A stretch of DNA of 64,000 bases from Bacillota bacterium (GCA_023457255.1 JAEWMB010000047.1:1-64000); one strand, 5' to 3'. Numbered from the stretch's first letter, positions 25,387 to 35,700 are shown. A program made the numbers and translations. Notes: generated by a model not told the origin, from the sequence alone.

Positions 25387-27058
25387 TACCTTCTCCCTCC
25401 TTATTATTTCCCTCATATTTCACATATTTTAAACCTAATATAAAACCGTTACCAACAGCCTCTAAAATGTCATCAGACTGATAACATTCTTTAAAAATCC
25501 CTGGAATCGGTACACCTTTTCCAGAATAAGCTCTTATAATTGTATCCAAAAATTGTGCTCTGTCTTTTACAGAAAGCGTATTCGAAAGTTTATAAACAAG
25601 TCCTCTTAGATGATTGTCCTTATCTTTCATTTGAACACCTTTTGTCAATTCTTCTCTCATTGCTCTGCCTGCACTCCAGGCTACATTCGTATATTTTATA
25701 AGCTGTTCCATAGAATCTCCTCCCCTAAAATTTAACTGTATCATAAGAATATTTTTAATATAGTTGGTACTTGTATTCCCTTTCAGCTCATGCATTATTA
25801 ATTTATGAATCAAAGGATACTGCTTACGTTTTAATAACAGATTATCCATTACTTCATCGTAAACACTGATAAACTTTTTGTCCTGTAAAATAAACTTTCC
25901 TTCCAAGCTCCTTAAATATTTTAAACAACGTTTAAAACCTGCAACTGTATTTTTGCTAATGATATTCATCTCATATGATTTTTTTTCTTGTAAGCGGACT
26001 ATTACTTGTAAATTCGAGGAACATTCCATAGTCATTTCAATTCCATCAGATGTAAATATACGATACAGTTTACTCTTAGAAGAAGCCCTTTTCTTGGAAT
26101 CTCCATCTTCCATATCCGTATTGATATACAATAGTTTACTTTTATAAGAACTCATTATCATTTCCATATTGGTAATACTGGAATTATCATTAATAAAAAC
26201 CGCATCCGAACCACAGAACTGAAATCCAAGAGGAACCAAAGTATATAAAAATGCACAGATTGGACATACAAATGCATCCACCTTTTGATTCCAATAGTGG
26301 CTCTTCTTTCTTGCAGTATCATCTGTTGTGTCTATCATAAAGGATATTGACCGTGTTTCCTCTGCTAAACTGCTGCATTCAATGCATCTTTTTTTCCCTT
26401 GTTTTTTAGAGGTGATTTCTTTGATTAACGGTTGTACAAAATCTTTATCATAGCATTCTTTAATGTCTTTTTTTAGATTCGGAGGTAAAAAAAATGATGT
26501 ATTCTCAAAAAACAGATTAATCTTTGAGTACATTAATTCCTTCATTACCAGAACCTCTTCTACCTCAGGTTGTGATAAAATTTCACATAGATTTATGTAT
26601 TTCTGATACTTTTCTTCTTCCTCTTTTTCCTTTTTAAATTCTTGTACTAAAGATAAAGTAATGGGTTTATCAATTCCTTTCCCCTCTAAAATATTATATC
26701 CAGCTACAAAACTATTTTTCTCTAACATAGCTGACAGTTCTTTATAAATACCATTTATTCGTTCAATATCGTCCTTTCCTTTTGTTTCTTTCCGGTATAA
26801 ATATTCTAGATAACTTTGTTTACTTAATACATGAAAAAACTTCGTATCTTTTTTATATTGGTCTACTAAAGTCTTAATATACAAGTCTGCAAAATCATGA
26901 TTTAATATATAGTCTTTTGATAACTTCAATGTCTGATGGTCTACTATATAATCCAAACCCTGTTTGGCTTTTGTATAATACAACATTTTTAATAAACCAT
27001 GAATACCGGCATTCAATAAAAATGAGCTGCCAAGTTCTATTGTTATATAATCCCCCAA
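25379..27058 (-). CDS. cas8b: CRISPR-associated large subunit Cas8b1/Cst1
   Basis: A 559-residue Cascade large subunit. Two CxxC pairs, CIEC near residue 225 and CPIC near residue 268, form the zinc site that defines the Cst1 (CXXC-CXXC) subgroup of Cas8. It recognises the PAM and helps recruit Cas3. The predicted start is TTG at 27058 with GGGAGGG upstream. It is translationally coupled to cas7 by an overlap. Sequence of the rest is divergent, as usual for Cas8. Confidence 0.92.
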   Translation of the reverse strand: MGDYITIELGSSFLLNAGIHGLLKMLYYTKAKQGLDYIVDHQTLKLSKDYILNHDFADLYIKTLVDQYKKDTKFFHVLSKQSYLEYLYRKETKGKDDIERINGIYKELSAMLEKNSFVAGYNILEGKGIDKPITLSLVQEFKKEKEEEEKYQKYINLCEILSQPEVEEVLVMKELMYSKINLFFENTSFFLPPNLKKDIKECYDKDFVQPLIKEITSKKQGKKRCIECSSLAEETRSISFMIDTTDDTARKKSHYWNQKVDAFVCPICAFLYTLVPLGFQFCGSDAVFINDNSSITNMEMIMSSYKSKLLYINTDMEDGDSKKRASSKSKLYRIFTSDGIEMTMECSSNLQVIVRLQEKKSYEMNIISKNTVAGFKRCLKYLRSLEGKFILQDKKFISVYDEVMDNLLLKRKQYPLIHKLIMHELKGNTSTNYIKNILMIQLNFRGGDSMEQLIKYTNVAWSAGRAMREELTKGVQMKDKDNHLRGLVYKLSNTLSVKDRAQFLDTIIRAYSGKGVPIPGIFKECYQSDDILEAVGNGFILGLKYVKYEGNNKEGEGNE

Positions 27059-27074
27059 ATCACACCCTCCCTTC

Positions 27075-27803
27075 TTAGATTATGGTAATTACTTCAAACA
27101 TTCCAAATCCTTGGGATCTTCTGCTGCCAAGCCCTGCCTGATATAAATAATTGATTAATTCTGCACTTGATTTTATCCTAAATACTCCAATAGAAGCAGG
27201 TAAAGACGAACCAAATGATTTAACAACAACACGCTTCGGTTTTATTGGCTCAAATGAAACAAATTTATTTATCAACTCTTCATTGCCACTATTTTCGAGC
27301 TGTCCTTGTAAATTTTTCAATAATGTATAATTAAATTCTTCTTCATCAAAAAAATAATATTTGTCCTTTTTATCTACATTATGTTCTCTAACAATAATTG
27401 GGGAGTACATTTGTACATACACTTCTTCTTTATCAACTAAAGTATGATTTAAAATCTTAATATTTAATAATCGCATATGATTGTGATCTTTCAATGGATA
27501 TTCTATGAATCTTAACCATAAAAAAGCATTATAAAATTCAATAGCAAGAAATGGATCACAAGTACTGATAGTCAATTGAAACTTATTAGAATTTAAATGA
27601 ATGATATCATTATCAAATTTAGGTTTATTTAATAGAACATCAAAAGTGAATGATTTTTGAACAGTCTTTCCTTCACTGTATAATTCCTCAAATAAAATTG
27701 GATTGTTTTTTGATAGTGCTGATTTTATGAAAGAAACTATTATTGGCCTATAATCAAGATTAATAACTGCTTCTTTTAACTCCATTTCTAAAATTATTTT
27801 CAA
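27075..27803 (-). CDS. cas6: CRISPR-associated endoribonuclease Cas6
   Basis: A 242-residue Cas6 with two ferredoxin-like domains and the C-terminal glycine-rich loop GLGSRRSQGFGMFEV that is diagnostic of the family. It cuts the repeat transcript to give crRNAs with the eight-base 5' handle. It is the first gene of the cas operon, starting with TTG at 27803 five bases after GGAGGTG. Confidence 0.95.
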   Translation of the reverse strand: MKIILEMELKEAVINLDYRPIIVSFIKSALSKNNPILFEELYSEGKTVQKSFTFDVLLNKPKFDNDIIHLNSNKFQLTISTCDPFLAIEFYNAFLWLRFIEYPLKDHNHMRLLNIKILNHTLVDKEEVYVQMYSPIIVREHNVDKKDKYYFFDEEEFNYTLLKNLQGQLENSGNEELINKFVSFEPIKPKRVVVKSFGSSLPASIGVFRIKSSAELINYLYQAGLGSRRSQGFGMFEVITII

Positions 27804-28257
27804 TATTTCACCTCCATAATTATTTTACATTTCGGCGTTTGTGAAATAACATAACCCTTATAATCAAGAATTTTTTCTTTAAATAAACATAGAACAACTC
27901 CTCACAAAACACTTTGATTTAATACTTGCCTGAACTATACAAGTAATCACTGTAGTTCTTACAAAATAAAATAGCATTATGATATATGCAAAGTTTCAAA
28001 CCTTTGGTTACATTATAATAACATGATACTATATTGTAGAACTTTGTCAATTGTTTCATCAAATATATACTATCTTATTCCTTTCATTTAAATTATTTTG
28101 TTTAAATGTTACCTAAAATCCGATTATATTCAATATTGATTGCTGCTTCCTGCTATTCAACACCACTCTCTTCTTTCCTCTGTCATTTTACATTTCTATC
28201 ATTTATAATTTCCCAATTTTATTCGTTCTTTCTCCCCCTAAAGCCTAATTCTACTAA
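27804..28257. other. AT-rich intergenic region upstream of cas6
   Basis: About 450 bases with no credible gene. It must hold the cas operon promoter on the minus strand; TTGTAA and TATAGT near 27940-27970 are 19 bases apart and only weakly convincing. No terminator or second repeat array is visible. Confidence 0.4.
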
Positions 28258-28665
28258 TTAATCCCGCATACTTTGATACCGATAATATGTTCCATCAATC
28301 AAAGCGGCAATCGAATCTTCTTCATTTAAAATCCGATATAATTTAGTTCCTTTTTCTAAATAGGAAGCATCAAAATTTCTGAATTTATAGCTTGGATTGC
28401 TTACCTGTTTAGAAACAACAAACTTCACTTTTCCATGCTCCTCTAAAATCTCTGAGGCTGCAACTTCTTCTTTTGGAAATGTGTTGTTATAATACATCCG
28501 ATCACTCACCATAATACAATCGACCCAATCTATACTACTAGGTAATATAGAATATCGATCAAGCCTTAATGGTTTCCAAAATATAATGATAAATAATACA
28601 AAGAGGATAAACACTATTACAATAATATCATTCCATTTTAAAGAACCCTTCTTTAATTTTAACAC
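28258..28665 (-). CDS. Hypothetical membrane-anchored protein, 135 aa
   Basis: A 135-residue protein with a basic N-terminus (MLKLKKGSLKW), one hydrophobic helix (DIIVIVFILFVLFIIIFW, residues 14-31) and an extracytoplasmic domain of about 100 residues that ends GTYYRYQSMRD. The start is GTG at 28665, with GGAGAT upstream. No cysteine lipobox. Found between the cas operon and a methyltransferase gene. I do not recognise the family. Confidence 0.6.
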   Translation of the reverse strand: MLKLKKGSLKWNDIIVIVFILFVLFIIIFWKPLRLDRYSILPSSIDWVDCIMVSDRMYYNNTFPKEEVAASEILEEHGKVKFVVSKQVSNPSYKFRNFDASYLEKGTKLYRILNEEDSIAALIDGTYYRYQSMRD

Positions 28666-29032
28666 GACTCTATCTCCTCATATAATATAGTTACGGTGTT
28701 TTTCCAAGAATACCGTATAAGAAACTTGTTATCTCAAGGACTTTGTGAGATAATAGGTCAATGCAAACAGAGGATGCAGTAATTCTCTTTGAGGTTTAGC
28801 TCCCTATGAAAGAATGGCATCTCTGCCTTACGGACTGTTACGAATGAGCTGGATAGCATTTCGCAGAAAGCAGCTTTCTGTGATCCAATTCTTTCAAAAC
28901 ATTATCAATCAGAGCAAGAAGCAATCATTTAACGGCTGTGGTGTCGTTGCTTGAAAACTGTATAATATCATCTTTATTATCCTTAGAGATAATCGTCTCT
29001 ATGAATCAATTCCACCGAAAAAGGAGTCTGCT
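28666..29032. other. Intergenic region, possibly degraded coding sequence
   Basis: 367 bases, less AT-rich than its surroundings, with short protein-like stretches in changing frames (for example on the minus strand near 28840-28920) that are interrupted by stops. A 7-bp hairpin CAGAAAG/CTTTCTG lies at 28864-28880. I cannot assign a gene or RNA; a decayed gene is possible. Confidence 0.3.
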
Positions 29033-29638
29033 ATGAAGTATACACCAACCAAAGACCATTACGATCTGCTCATTCAAGAAGATAATGCCCCTGTTAATGG
29101 GCCTCCTATTTTACAAAACTATATGGATAAGTGGGATGGCAAGTTATTCATTGATGCACTTTCTCTTACATCTTCCAGCCGTGTTTTAGAAATTGGCATA
29201 GGCACAGAAAGACTTGCGAAAAAAGTATTTCAAAATGGGTGTAGTCACCTTACCGGAATAGATATTTCCACCGCAGCAATTGAGCGGACAAAAACTAATT
29301 TAGCCGTTTGGAAAAACATAACGCTTATTCATGATGATTTTCTTGCTCATTCGTTCAATCAAAAATTTAGTACTATTTATTGCTCGCTTATCTTTTTTCA
29401 TTTCAAAGATAAAAAGACAACCGTTGAGAAAATATCTTCGCTGCTTGATATTAATGGTCGGTTTGCTTTATCAATCCCGATTAATGAGGAATCGTATATC
29501 AGTTTTGGAACGAAAAACGTATTGCTTTATCCCGATAATCTTGAACGAACCTTGAATTTGTTAACTGAATCCGACTTGATAGTGTCTAATGTCTTTAAGA
29601 CTGATTTTTCCAATCTTATAGTCGCTGATAAAGTATGA
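29033..29638 (+). CDS. Class I SAM-dependent methyltransferase
   Basis: A 201-residue Rossmann-fold methyltransferase. Motif I is VLEIGIGTERLAKKV, followed by the acidic end of strand 2 in HLTGIDIS and the motif IV region TIYCSLIFFHF. The usual GxGxG reads GIGTE, a small departure. Substrate unknown; the fold resembles small-molecule methyltransferases. AAGGAG precedes the ATG. It stands alone in an AT-rich accessory stretch. Confidence 0.85.
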   Translation: MKYTPTKDHYDLLIQEDNAPVNGPPILQNYMDKWDGKLFIDALSLTSSSRVLEIGIGTERLAKKVFQNGCSHLTGIDISTAAIERTKTNLAVWKNITLIHDDFLAHSFNQKFSTIYCSLIFFHFKDKKTTVEKISSLLDINGRFALSIPINEESYISFGTKNVLLYPDNLERTLNLLTESDLIVSNVFKTDFSNLIVADKV

Positions 29639-30052
29639 TTTTTTTCGTTCTACCTCTTGATATTTTATAGCTGATCTTTCATAATAATTTCTCCCGAGAA
29701 TTCCGGCTAATCAATCTTTTATATATAAAATAAAAGTCTGCAATCTACAAAGAACTTATATAAGTATATTCCTGAATTTAAAAAACTAAATTCATAACTA
29801 TCGTCTGCACACCTAATTCTATTTGATTGATTTCGTATACCATGAATTCACAGTACAAAATTTATGCTCTTAATCTACACAGACCTTTTATCCGACAATT
29901 CTATTATAACATAAACAAACTCTGCTACCAAATAATAGAAATACAATTTACCAAGCAATAATAACGGTAACAAAATTAGTTTGACACCCTATCAATTTTT
30001 AATAACATAATCGATTCCTTCAAGTCAAAACCTCACTCTTCTTCAAATTTCA
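29639..30052. other. AT-rich intergenic region
   Basis: About 400 bases of AT-rich DNA between the methyltransferase and the tyrS promoter. No gene, terminator with a clear stem, or repeat could be supported. A TTGACA at 29992 has a CATAAT 19 bases away and may be a weak second promoter for tyrS. Confidence 0.4.
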
Positions 30053-30081
30053 TTGAAAAATAAGTACAAATCATTTATAAT
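30053..30081 (+). promoter_or_regulatory. Promoter of tyrS
   Basis: TTGAAA (30053-30058) and TATAAT (30076-30081) with a 17-base spacer. Transcription should begin near 30088, about 158 bases before the tyrS start codon, giving a long structured leader. Confidence 0.8.
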
Positions 30082-30087
30082 GTTAGG

Positions 30088-30237
30088 TAGTTTGTGGCAG
30101 AATGTCACTAGATTGCACTAAAAGTTAAGGATTAACAATCCTAATTTTATTTTCGGCAAGAAAATGGTTGTAAACCATAGTTTTCTTGTATCTAAACTTT
30201 TAATCGTGTGAATCAATGCAAATTACTTAAATAGGAG
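30088..30237 (+). promoter_or_regulatory. Structured 5' leader of tyrS, not a T-box
   Basis: The leader folds into a 5' hairpin (GTGGCA/TGTCAC, loop GAA, 30094-30108) and a three-way junction. The closing stem is TAAAAGTT (30119-30126) with AACTTTTA (30195-30202). It encloses AGGATT/AATCCT (30128-30142) and CAAGAAAA/TTTTCTTG (30157-30188) extended by TGGTT/AACCA after a three-base bulge. No T-box core (GGTGG-ACC) or terminator is seen. The segment TCCTAATTT (30139-30147) could alternatively pair with AAATAGGA at the ribosome binding site, suggesting control of translation. The class is unknown to me. Confidence 0.5.
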
Positions 30238-30245
30238 GAAAGATT

Positions 30246-31478
30246 ATGTCAGAAAATATTTATGACGTACTCTTAGAGCGCGGGTTTATTGAACAAGCGA
30301 CTCACGAAGCAGAAATTAAAGAGTTACTTGGAAAGGAAAAAGTTACTTTTTATATTGGTTTTGATGCAACAGCAGACAGTTTAACAGCAGGTCATTTCCT
30401 AACAGTTATGGCAATGATGCATATGCAGCGTGCCGGTCACAGACCGATTGCATTGCTTGGCGGTGGTACTACTATGATCGGTGACCCTACCGGAAAGTCC
30501 GATATGCGTAGTATGATGACACGCGAAATCATCGATCACAATGCGCAGTGCTTTAAAGAACAGTTATCTAAGTTCATCGATTTTAATAACGATAATGCGA
30601 TTATTGTAAACAATGCTGATTGGTTATTAAATTTAAACTATGTAGAATTCTTGCGTGAAATTGGAGTTCATTTCTCCGTAAACAAAATGCTTACTGCAGA
30701 ATGCTATAAGCAAAGAATGGAAAAGGGATTGACCTTCTTCGAATTTAACTATATGTTAATGCAGTCCTATGATTTCTGGGTTCTATATAAGAAATATGGC
30801 TGCAAATTACAGCTAGGCGGCAATGACCAATGGTCTAACATCCTTGGCGGTGCCGATTTAATCCGCCGTAAGGAACAGGCTCCTGCTTTTGGGTTAACCT
30901 TCAAGCTCTTAACTACAAGCGAAGGACTAAAAATGGGTAAGACAATGAAGGGGGCTGTGTGGCTAAATCCTGAGAAGACTTCTCCTTATGAATTCTATCA
31001 ATACTGGAGAAACATTGAAGATGTGAAAGTAGAAGAATGTCTTGGTTTACTGACCTTCTTACCAATGGATGAGGTTCGTCGCTTAGGTGCATTAGAAGGT
31101 GCCGAAATCAATCATGCCAAAGAGGTACTTGCTTATGAAATCACAAAGATTGTACATGGAGAGGAAGAAGCTAAGAAAGCACAGGAAGCCGCTAAAAGCC
31201 TGTTTGCAGGCGGTGCCACCAGCGAGCATATGCCAACTACTGCTTATCCTGCTGCAGTATTTGAAGAAGGCATTGATTTAATTACTATGATGATGGATGC
31301 AAAACTTGCTGCTTCCCGGTCCGATGCCAGAAGAAACATCGAACAGGGTGGTGTGTCTGTAAATGATGTGAAAGTAACAGACTTTGCACGCAAATTTACT
31401 TCTCACGATTTTAATGCTGACGGAGCATTGCTTGTAAAGAAAGGTAAGAAAGCATATCACTTATTCCAGGCGGAATAA
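30246..31478 (+). CDS. tyrS: Tyrosyl-tRNA synthetase
   Basis: A 410-residue class I synthetase. The HIGH-like motif is TAGHFLTVMA, the KMSKS-like loop is LKMGKTMKGAVW, and the tyrosine pocket is visible in YMLMQSYDF and GGNDQWSNI. A C-terminal S4 RNA-binding domain (SRSDARRNIEQGGVSVND) completes the protein. AGGAGG precedes the ATG. It is preceded by a structured leader that is not a recognisable T-box, unlike many Firmicute tyrS genes. Confidence 0.96.
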   Translation: MSENIYDVLLERGFIEQATHEAEIKELLGKEKVTFYIGFDATADSLTAGHFLTVMAMMHMQRAGHRPIALLGGGTTMIGDPTGKSDMRSMMTREIIDHNAQCFKEQLSKFIDFNNDNAIIVNNADWLLNLNYVEFLREIGVHFSVNKMLTAECYKQRMEKGLTFFEFNYMLMQSYDFWVLYKKYGCKLQLGGNDQWSNILGGADLIRRKEQAPAFGLTFKLLTTSEGLKMGKTMKGAVWLNPEKTSPYEFYQYWRNIEDVKVEECLGLLTFLPMDEVRRLGALEGAEINHAKEVLAYEITKIVHGEEEAKKAQEAAKSLFAGGATSEHMPTTAYPAAVFEEGIDLITMMMDAKLAASRSDARRNIEQGGVSVNDVKVTDFARKFTSHDFNADGALLVKKGKKAYHLFQAE

Positions 31479-31509
31479 GCATATAGTCTAAAAATAGGAG
31501 GGGTCTTAA

Positions 31510-32436
31510 ATGCCTTGGTGTCCAAATTGTAAGACAGAGTATCGCGAAGGAATTACCTTATGCAGTGACTGCAATACAGATCTTGTAGAAAATTTAGAGG
31601 AAGTATCCGACTACGTTGTCCTTTCCCCGTTAGAAAAAGAAGAAGTGGCACAAAAACTAGTAAAGTACTTAACCTATTCTAATATCGAGAGCTATTACGA
31701 ATATTTGGAGAAGGAACTTTGCTATCCGGTTTATGTACAGGAACCGGAACTAGAAAAGGCAAAGAAAGCTTTCAATGCTTTTTATGCCGTAGAATTAGAA
31801 GCTAAAGATGTCTTCACTGACACTATAGACTCCGATTCCTCCTTGGATAGCGAAGATGCTTCTGAAATCCATGACCTTGAAAACCTATTAAATTTAGAGG
31901 AAGAGAATATTACTTCTTCTCCTTCCAGAGCCCAACTTGAAGAAGAAGAAAAAGATAATATCACCTCTATGATGTATGATGGCGGAGCTTATGAAAAGAG
32001 AGCAGAGAAAAGTAAAGAGCTTCGCTCCACTGCTATTACTTTCTTCGTATTTGGCATTGGCGGCCTCCTTTTGGTTATTCTAAACGCAGCTGGTTTTGTA
32101 AGTATTATCAATGGAACACTTGCTTATATTGTCATGACTGGTTTATTCTTAGCCTTTTTAGCAATCGGAGCAAACTCTGTAACCAGAGCGAAAAAAACCG
32201 CCAAAGAAGCAATTGAAGAAGAAGAAAAGATAACCAAAATCAATCACTACCTCAAAGAAAATGTAACAGAGCAAGTAATTCTCTCAATGAAGGAGGAGAA
32301 GTTAAGTGACGAAGCAAACTTTATTAAGATAATGGATGGTATTAAGTCTATGGTTACGAGTGAGTTTGGTTCTATAGATCCTGCTTTTCTTGACTACGTT
32401 GTTGAAGAATTTTATAACAATCATTTTGAAGAGTAG
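31510..32436 (+). CDS. Zinc-ribbon membrane protein with DUF2007-like region
   Basis: A 308-residue protein. The N-terminus is a zinc ribbon (MPWCPNCKTEYREGITLCSDCNTDL, CxxC plus CxxC), followed by a segment like DUF2007 (KEEVAQKLVKYLTYSNIESYYEY), an acidic linker, and two transmembrane helices at about residues 180-225 (FFVFGIGGLLLVILNAAGF, TLAYIVMTGLFLAFLAIGANS). The helical C-terminus is cytoplasmic in the simplest model. It follows tyrS by 31 bases and has GGAGGGG upstream, so it may be co-transcribed. Function unknown. Confidence 0.75.
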   Translation: MPWCPNCKTEYREGITLCSDCNTDLVENLEEVSDYVVLSPLEKEEVAQKLVKYLTYSNIESYYEYLEKELCYPVYVQEPELEKAKKAFNAFYAVELEAKDVFTDTIDSDSSLDSEDASEIHDLENLLNLEEENITSSPSRAQLEEEEKDNITSMMYDGGAYEKRAEKSKELRSTAITFFVFGIGGLLLVILNAAGFVSIINGTLAYIVMTGLFLAFLAIGANSVTRAKKTAKEAIEEEEKITKINHYLKENVTEQVILSMKEEKLSDEANFIKIMDGIKSMVTSEFGSIDPAFLDYVVEEFYNNHFEE

Positions 32437-32460
32437 GAATTCCTTATTCTTTTATTATAA

Positions 32461-32634
32461 GGATAATTCGAATAAAATAATTGAAATAAAATGATTCAAA
32501 TAAGAATGATTCAAATAAGAATGATTCAAACAAGAATGATTCAAATAAGAATGATTCAAATAAGAATGATTCAAACAAGAGTATTTAAATAAGAATAATT
32601 CAAATAAGAATGATTCAAACAGAATATTTAAATA
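32461..32634. repeat. 15-bp minisatellite, about 12 units
   Basis: Tandem copies of a 15-base unit, GAATGATTCAAATAA, repeated about twelve times with small variations (ATAA/ACAA, a few 14-base units and two diverged ones). Each unit holds the palindrome GAATnATTC. It lies between convergent genes and is non-coding. Too regular to be chance; likely grown by slippage or unequal recombination. Confidence 0.9.
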
Positions 32635-32672
32635 TGCTTCAAAATTAAATATCAGGTGTATTCAGAAAAATA

Positions 32673-32715
32673 GGAGCATTATTCCACAGCGATCTAAGCT
32701 ATGGAGCAATGCTCC
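32673..32715. terminator. Bidirectional intrinsic terminator
   Basis: GGAGCATT (32673-32680) pairs with AATGCTCC (32708-32715), with an inner CCACAGC/GCTATGG helix. On the minus strand CTATTTTTC follows; on the plus strand TTAAT. It separates the convergent DUF2007-like and SNF2 genes. Confidence 0.7.
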
Positions 32716-32780
32716 TTAATACTTGTATCTCAAAATATAGTTCTCTGAAAAAAGCAAATTATTTTAATTTTGGAACAGCA

Positions 32781-35700
32781 TTAGGAAAAAATTTCTTCCA
32801 GCTCTTCTTTCGTCAATGTATTGATAAACACTTCTTTTGACTGAATAATAGCATCTGATAATTCTTTTTTCTTTTTCTGCAGCTTAAAGATTTTCTCCTC
32901 GATGGTATTCTTAGTGAGCAGCTTTATAACATGTACATTGTTTTTCTGTCCGATTCTATAGACACGGTCGGTTGCCTGCTCTTCCACTGCCGGATTCCAC
33001 CAGGGATCATAGTGAATCACTGTATCAGCTCCTACTAAGTTAAGTCCGGTACCGCCAGCCTTCAGTGAAATTAAGAAGATAGAGCCTTCACCGGAATTAA
33101 ATCGTTTTACATATTCATTTCTATCCGATATAGGAGTGCTGCCCTCCAGATAAAAGTACGGCACAGCAAGTTTTTTTAAATCTTCCTCCATAATCTTTAG
33201 CATTGAAGTAAACTGAGAAAATATAAGGATTCGATGATCATTTGCTAAGGCTTCCTCGATTAACTCCAGCAATAAATCAAGTTTACCGCTTCCACCATCA
33301 TACTGCTCTAAAAACGTAGAGGGATGGCAACAGATTTGACGCAGTCTCGTAAGTGCGGCTAAAATCTTCATCTGACTCTTTTCAATGCCTTTTGTGGCGA
33401 TTTCACTATAGATATCGTTTCGAATTTCAGCAAGATATGAGACATAGACCTTCTTTTGTTCCTCGGTCATCTCCGTAACTATCTTCTCTTCTAATTTATC
33501 CGGTAAATCATTCAGAACATCTTTTTTCATACGGCGCAGTACAAAAGGATGAATTCTTCGATTTAAGTTCTCCAGGGCTTCCGTATCTTTCTTTAAAATT
33601 TGTTTTTCGTACTGATTAACAAACTTTGAGTGCGTCATAAGATAACCAGGCATAATAAAGTCAAAAATCGACCATAGCTCAGATAGGCTATTTTCTATTG
33701 GGGTACCGGTAAGCGCGAAGCGGTGGGAGGCATCTAACAACTTTACCGATTGCGCGTTAATGGAAGCAGCATTTTTAATAAACTGCGCTTCATCAATAAA
33801 TACAGTATGAAACGTAATTGCCTGGTAATGCTTAATATCTCTTCTAATCAGCGGATAAGAGGTTACTAATACATCATAATCTTTGATCTGTTCGATTCTC
33901 TCTTGTCTCTCCCCCGGTGTTCCTGATACAACTCCTGCCCTTAAATGCGGGGCAAAGGATTCAAATTCATCTAACCAGTTATAAACCAAAGAGGTTGGGC
34001 AAACGATAAGGAACTTTTTATTTTTTTTCTTATCTTCTTCTACTATGGAAGCAATATAGATTATGGATTGCAAGGTCTTTCCAAGACCCATGTCATCCGC
34101 TAAGATGCCGCCAAGATTATTATCTGCCAGAGAACGCAGCCACCGGTAGCCTACCTTCTGATACGGTCTTAAAGTAGCCTCTATGCTTGCAGGAACCACA
34201 TATTCCCGCTCGGCAGGATGCAGTATAGTATCAATAAGTTTTGTAAAGTCCTCATTCTTTTCCACATATAAATTACTGCCATTTAATGCATCTTCTAAGT
34301 AAAAGGCTTTATTTTTTGATAATTTAATCGATTCGCCGGTTAGAGTTTTCGCAGAGACATTTAAATTCTCCAGTATATTAGACATCTTGGCAATATATTC
34401 ATCTTCCAGATTTATAAAGCTGCCGTCTTTTAAGCGATAATATTTTTTCTTTAGCTGAAAGGAACGGAACAATGCCTTTAGCTCATCCTTAGGGATCTCT
34501 TCGGATTCCAGATCCATCTCCAGTAAATCAATATCATTGCTAATTCTAAGGCCAACCTTAAAGGTGCCATTGTTTTTAATTCCTAACTTTTTAAAGGATT
34601 CCGAATAATAAAGCTCGGCAACTGCTTGCAAATCCTTTATTCGTCCGGTTAAAAACTCATAGATACTATTATCATTTTTCAAATGATAAAACGTACTATG
34701 CGGTTCAAAATCAAGCTGCTCCAAGAGCCGCATCACTTCATACTCCTCTTCCTTACTGCGAACTATAATAAATTCATCACTTCTCGGGCTTTCAAAACAG
34801 TTAAATTCATAAGCTCCATAACGGAACTTAAGCTCCGCCTTAATGCCACCATGATATCGGTCAAGATAGACACATGCCTGCATTGGTAACGTAAGATATC
34901 TGCTCTTTAAGCTTTCCGGAATCTCAATCTCCATGGTTTCATGCAGTTTTGGCAGAACTTCTTCTAAAAATCTCTGTTTATTATCACCACGAAATACCAA
35001 TGGTTTCTTCTCACGCCCCAAAGTATTATAAAATGGAACATAGTTTTTTATAAATCGTTTATTCGGAGTAAATAAAAATCCATTGTAAAGAATCAACTCC
35101 CCGCCTTCAGACAACGGAATTACCGGTTCTTTTTCTTTATAGTCAAGTAGAATACTGTCTTCATAAACGTCTAATTCATATGCTATATTGGGGTTTCTAT
35201 TGATATACTTCACATCTTCATAGATTTTTTGATTCAGCTCCAAGCGAAAAGAGCTTGTGCCAAGTAAAGAAAGTAATTTTAACAGCATACTTTTCGTCAG
35301 CATCATCTGATGCTTTGCAAAAAGTTTCGCATAAGAAGCTTTATCAATTAATTCTTGAATTTCTAAAATTTCAATCAGAAATTCTATCACCTTTTTAGAC
35401 GTTCTATCAAATTCACTTTCTCCGGCAATGAATTTAAAATCTTTCCCAAGAATAATATTTTGGTGCGTATGATAGTCCGTCAAAAATTTCTTAATAGACT
35501 GTACCTTATACATATGGTTGTTGCCGGCATGCAGCATAAGAAGTGCATTTTGAGAATCCTGACGTAACATGGCTGGTAAAGATATGGTTGGTACTATTTT
35601 AAAGATTTCACCCTCTGCATAAGTGTCATCTTGATTTGCAAAATAATCAAGTACTTGAAAAGCCCGTTTCTCCTCCGGCGTTCCCGGCTCTTCCATCGAG

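Noticed and set aside
30088..30245. T-box riboswitch upstream of tyrS
   Set aside because: No GGTGG-type T-box core, no specifier loop or terminator could be found, although the leader is structured.
32461..32634. Tandem repeats as a second CRISPR array
   Set aside because: The units are 15 bases, contiguous, without unique spacers; a minisatellite.
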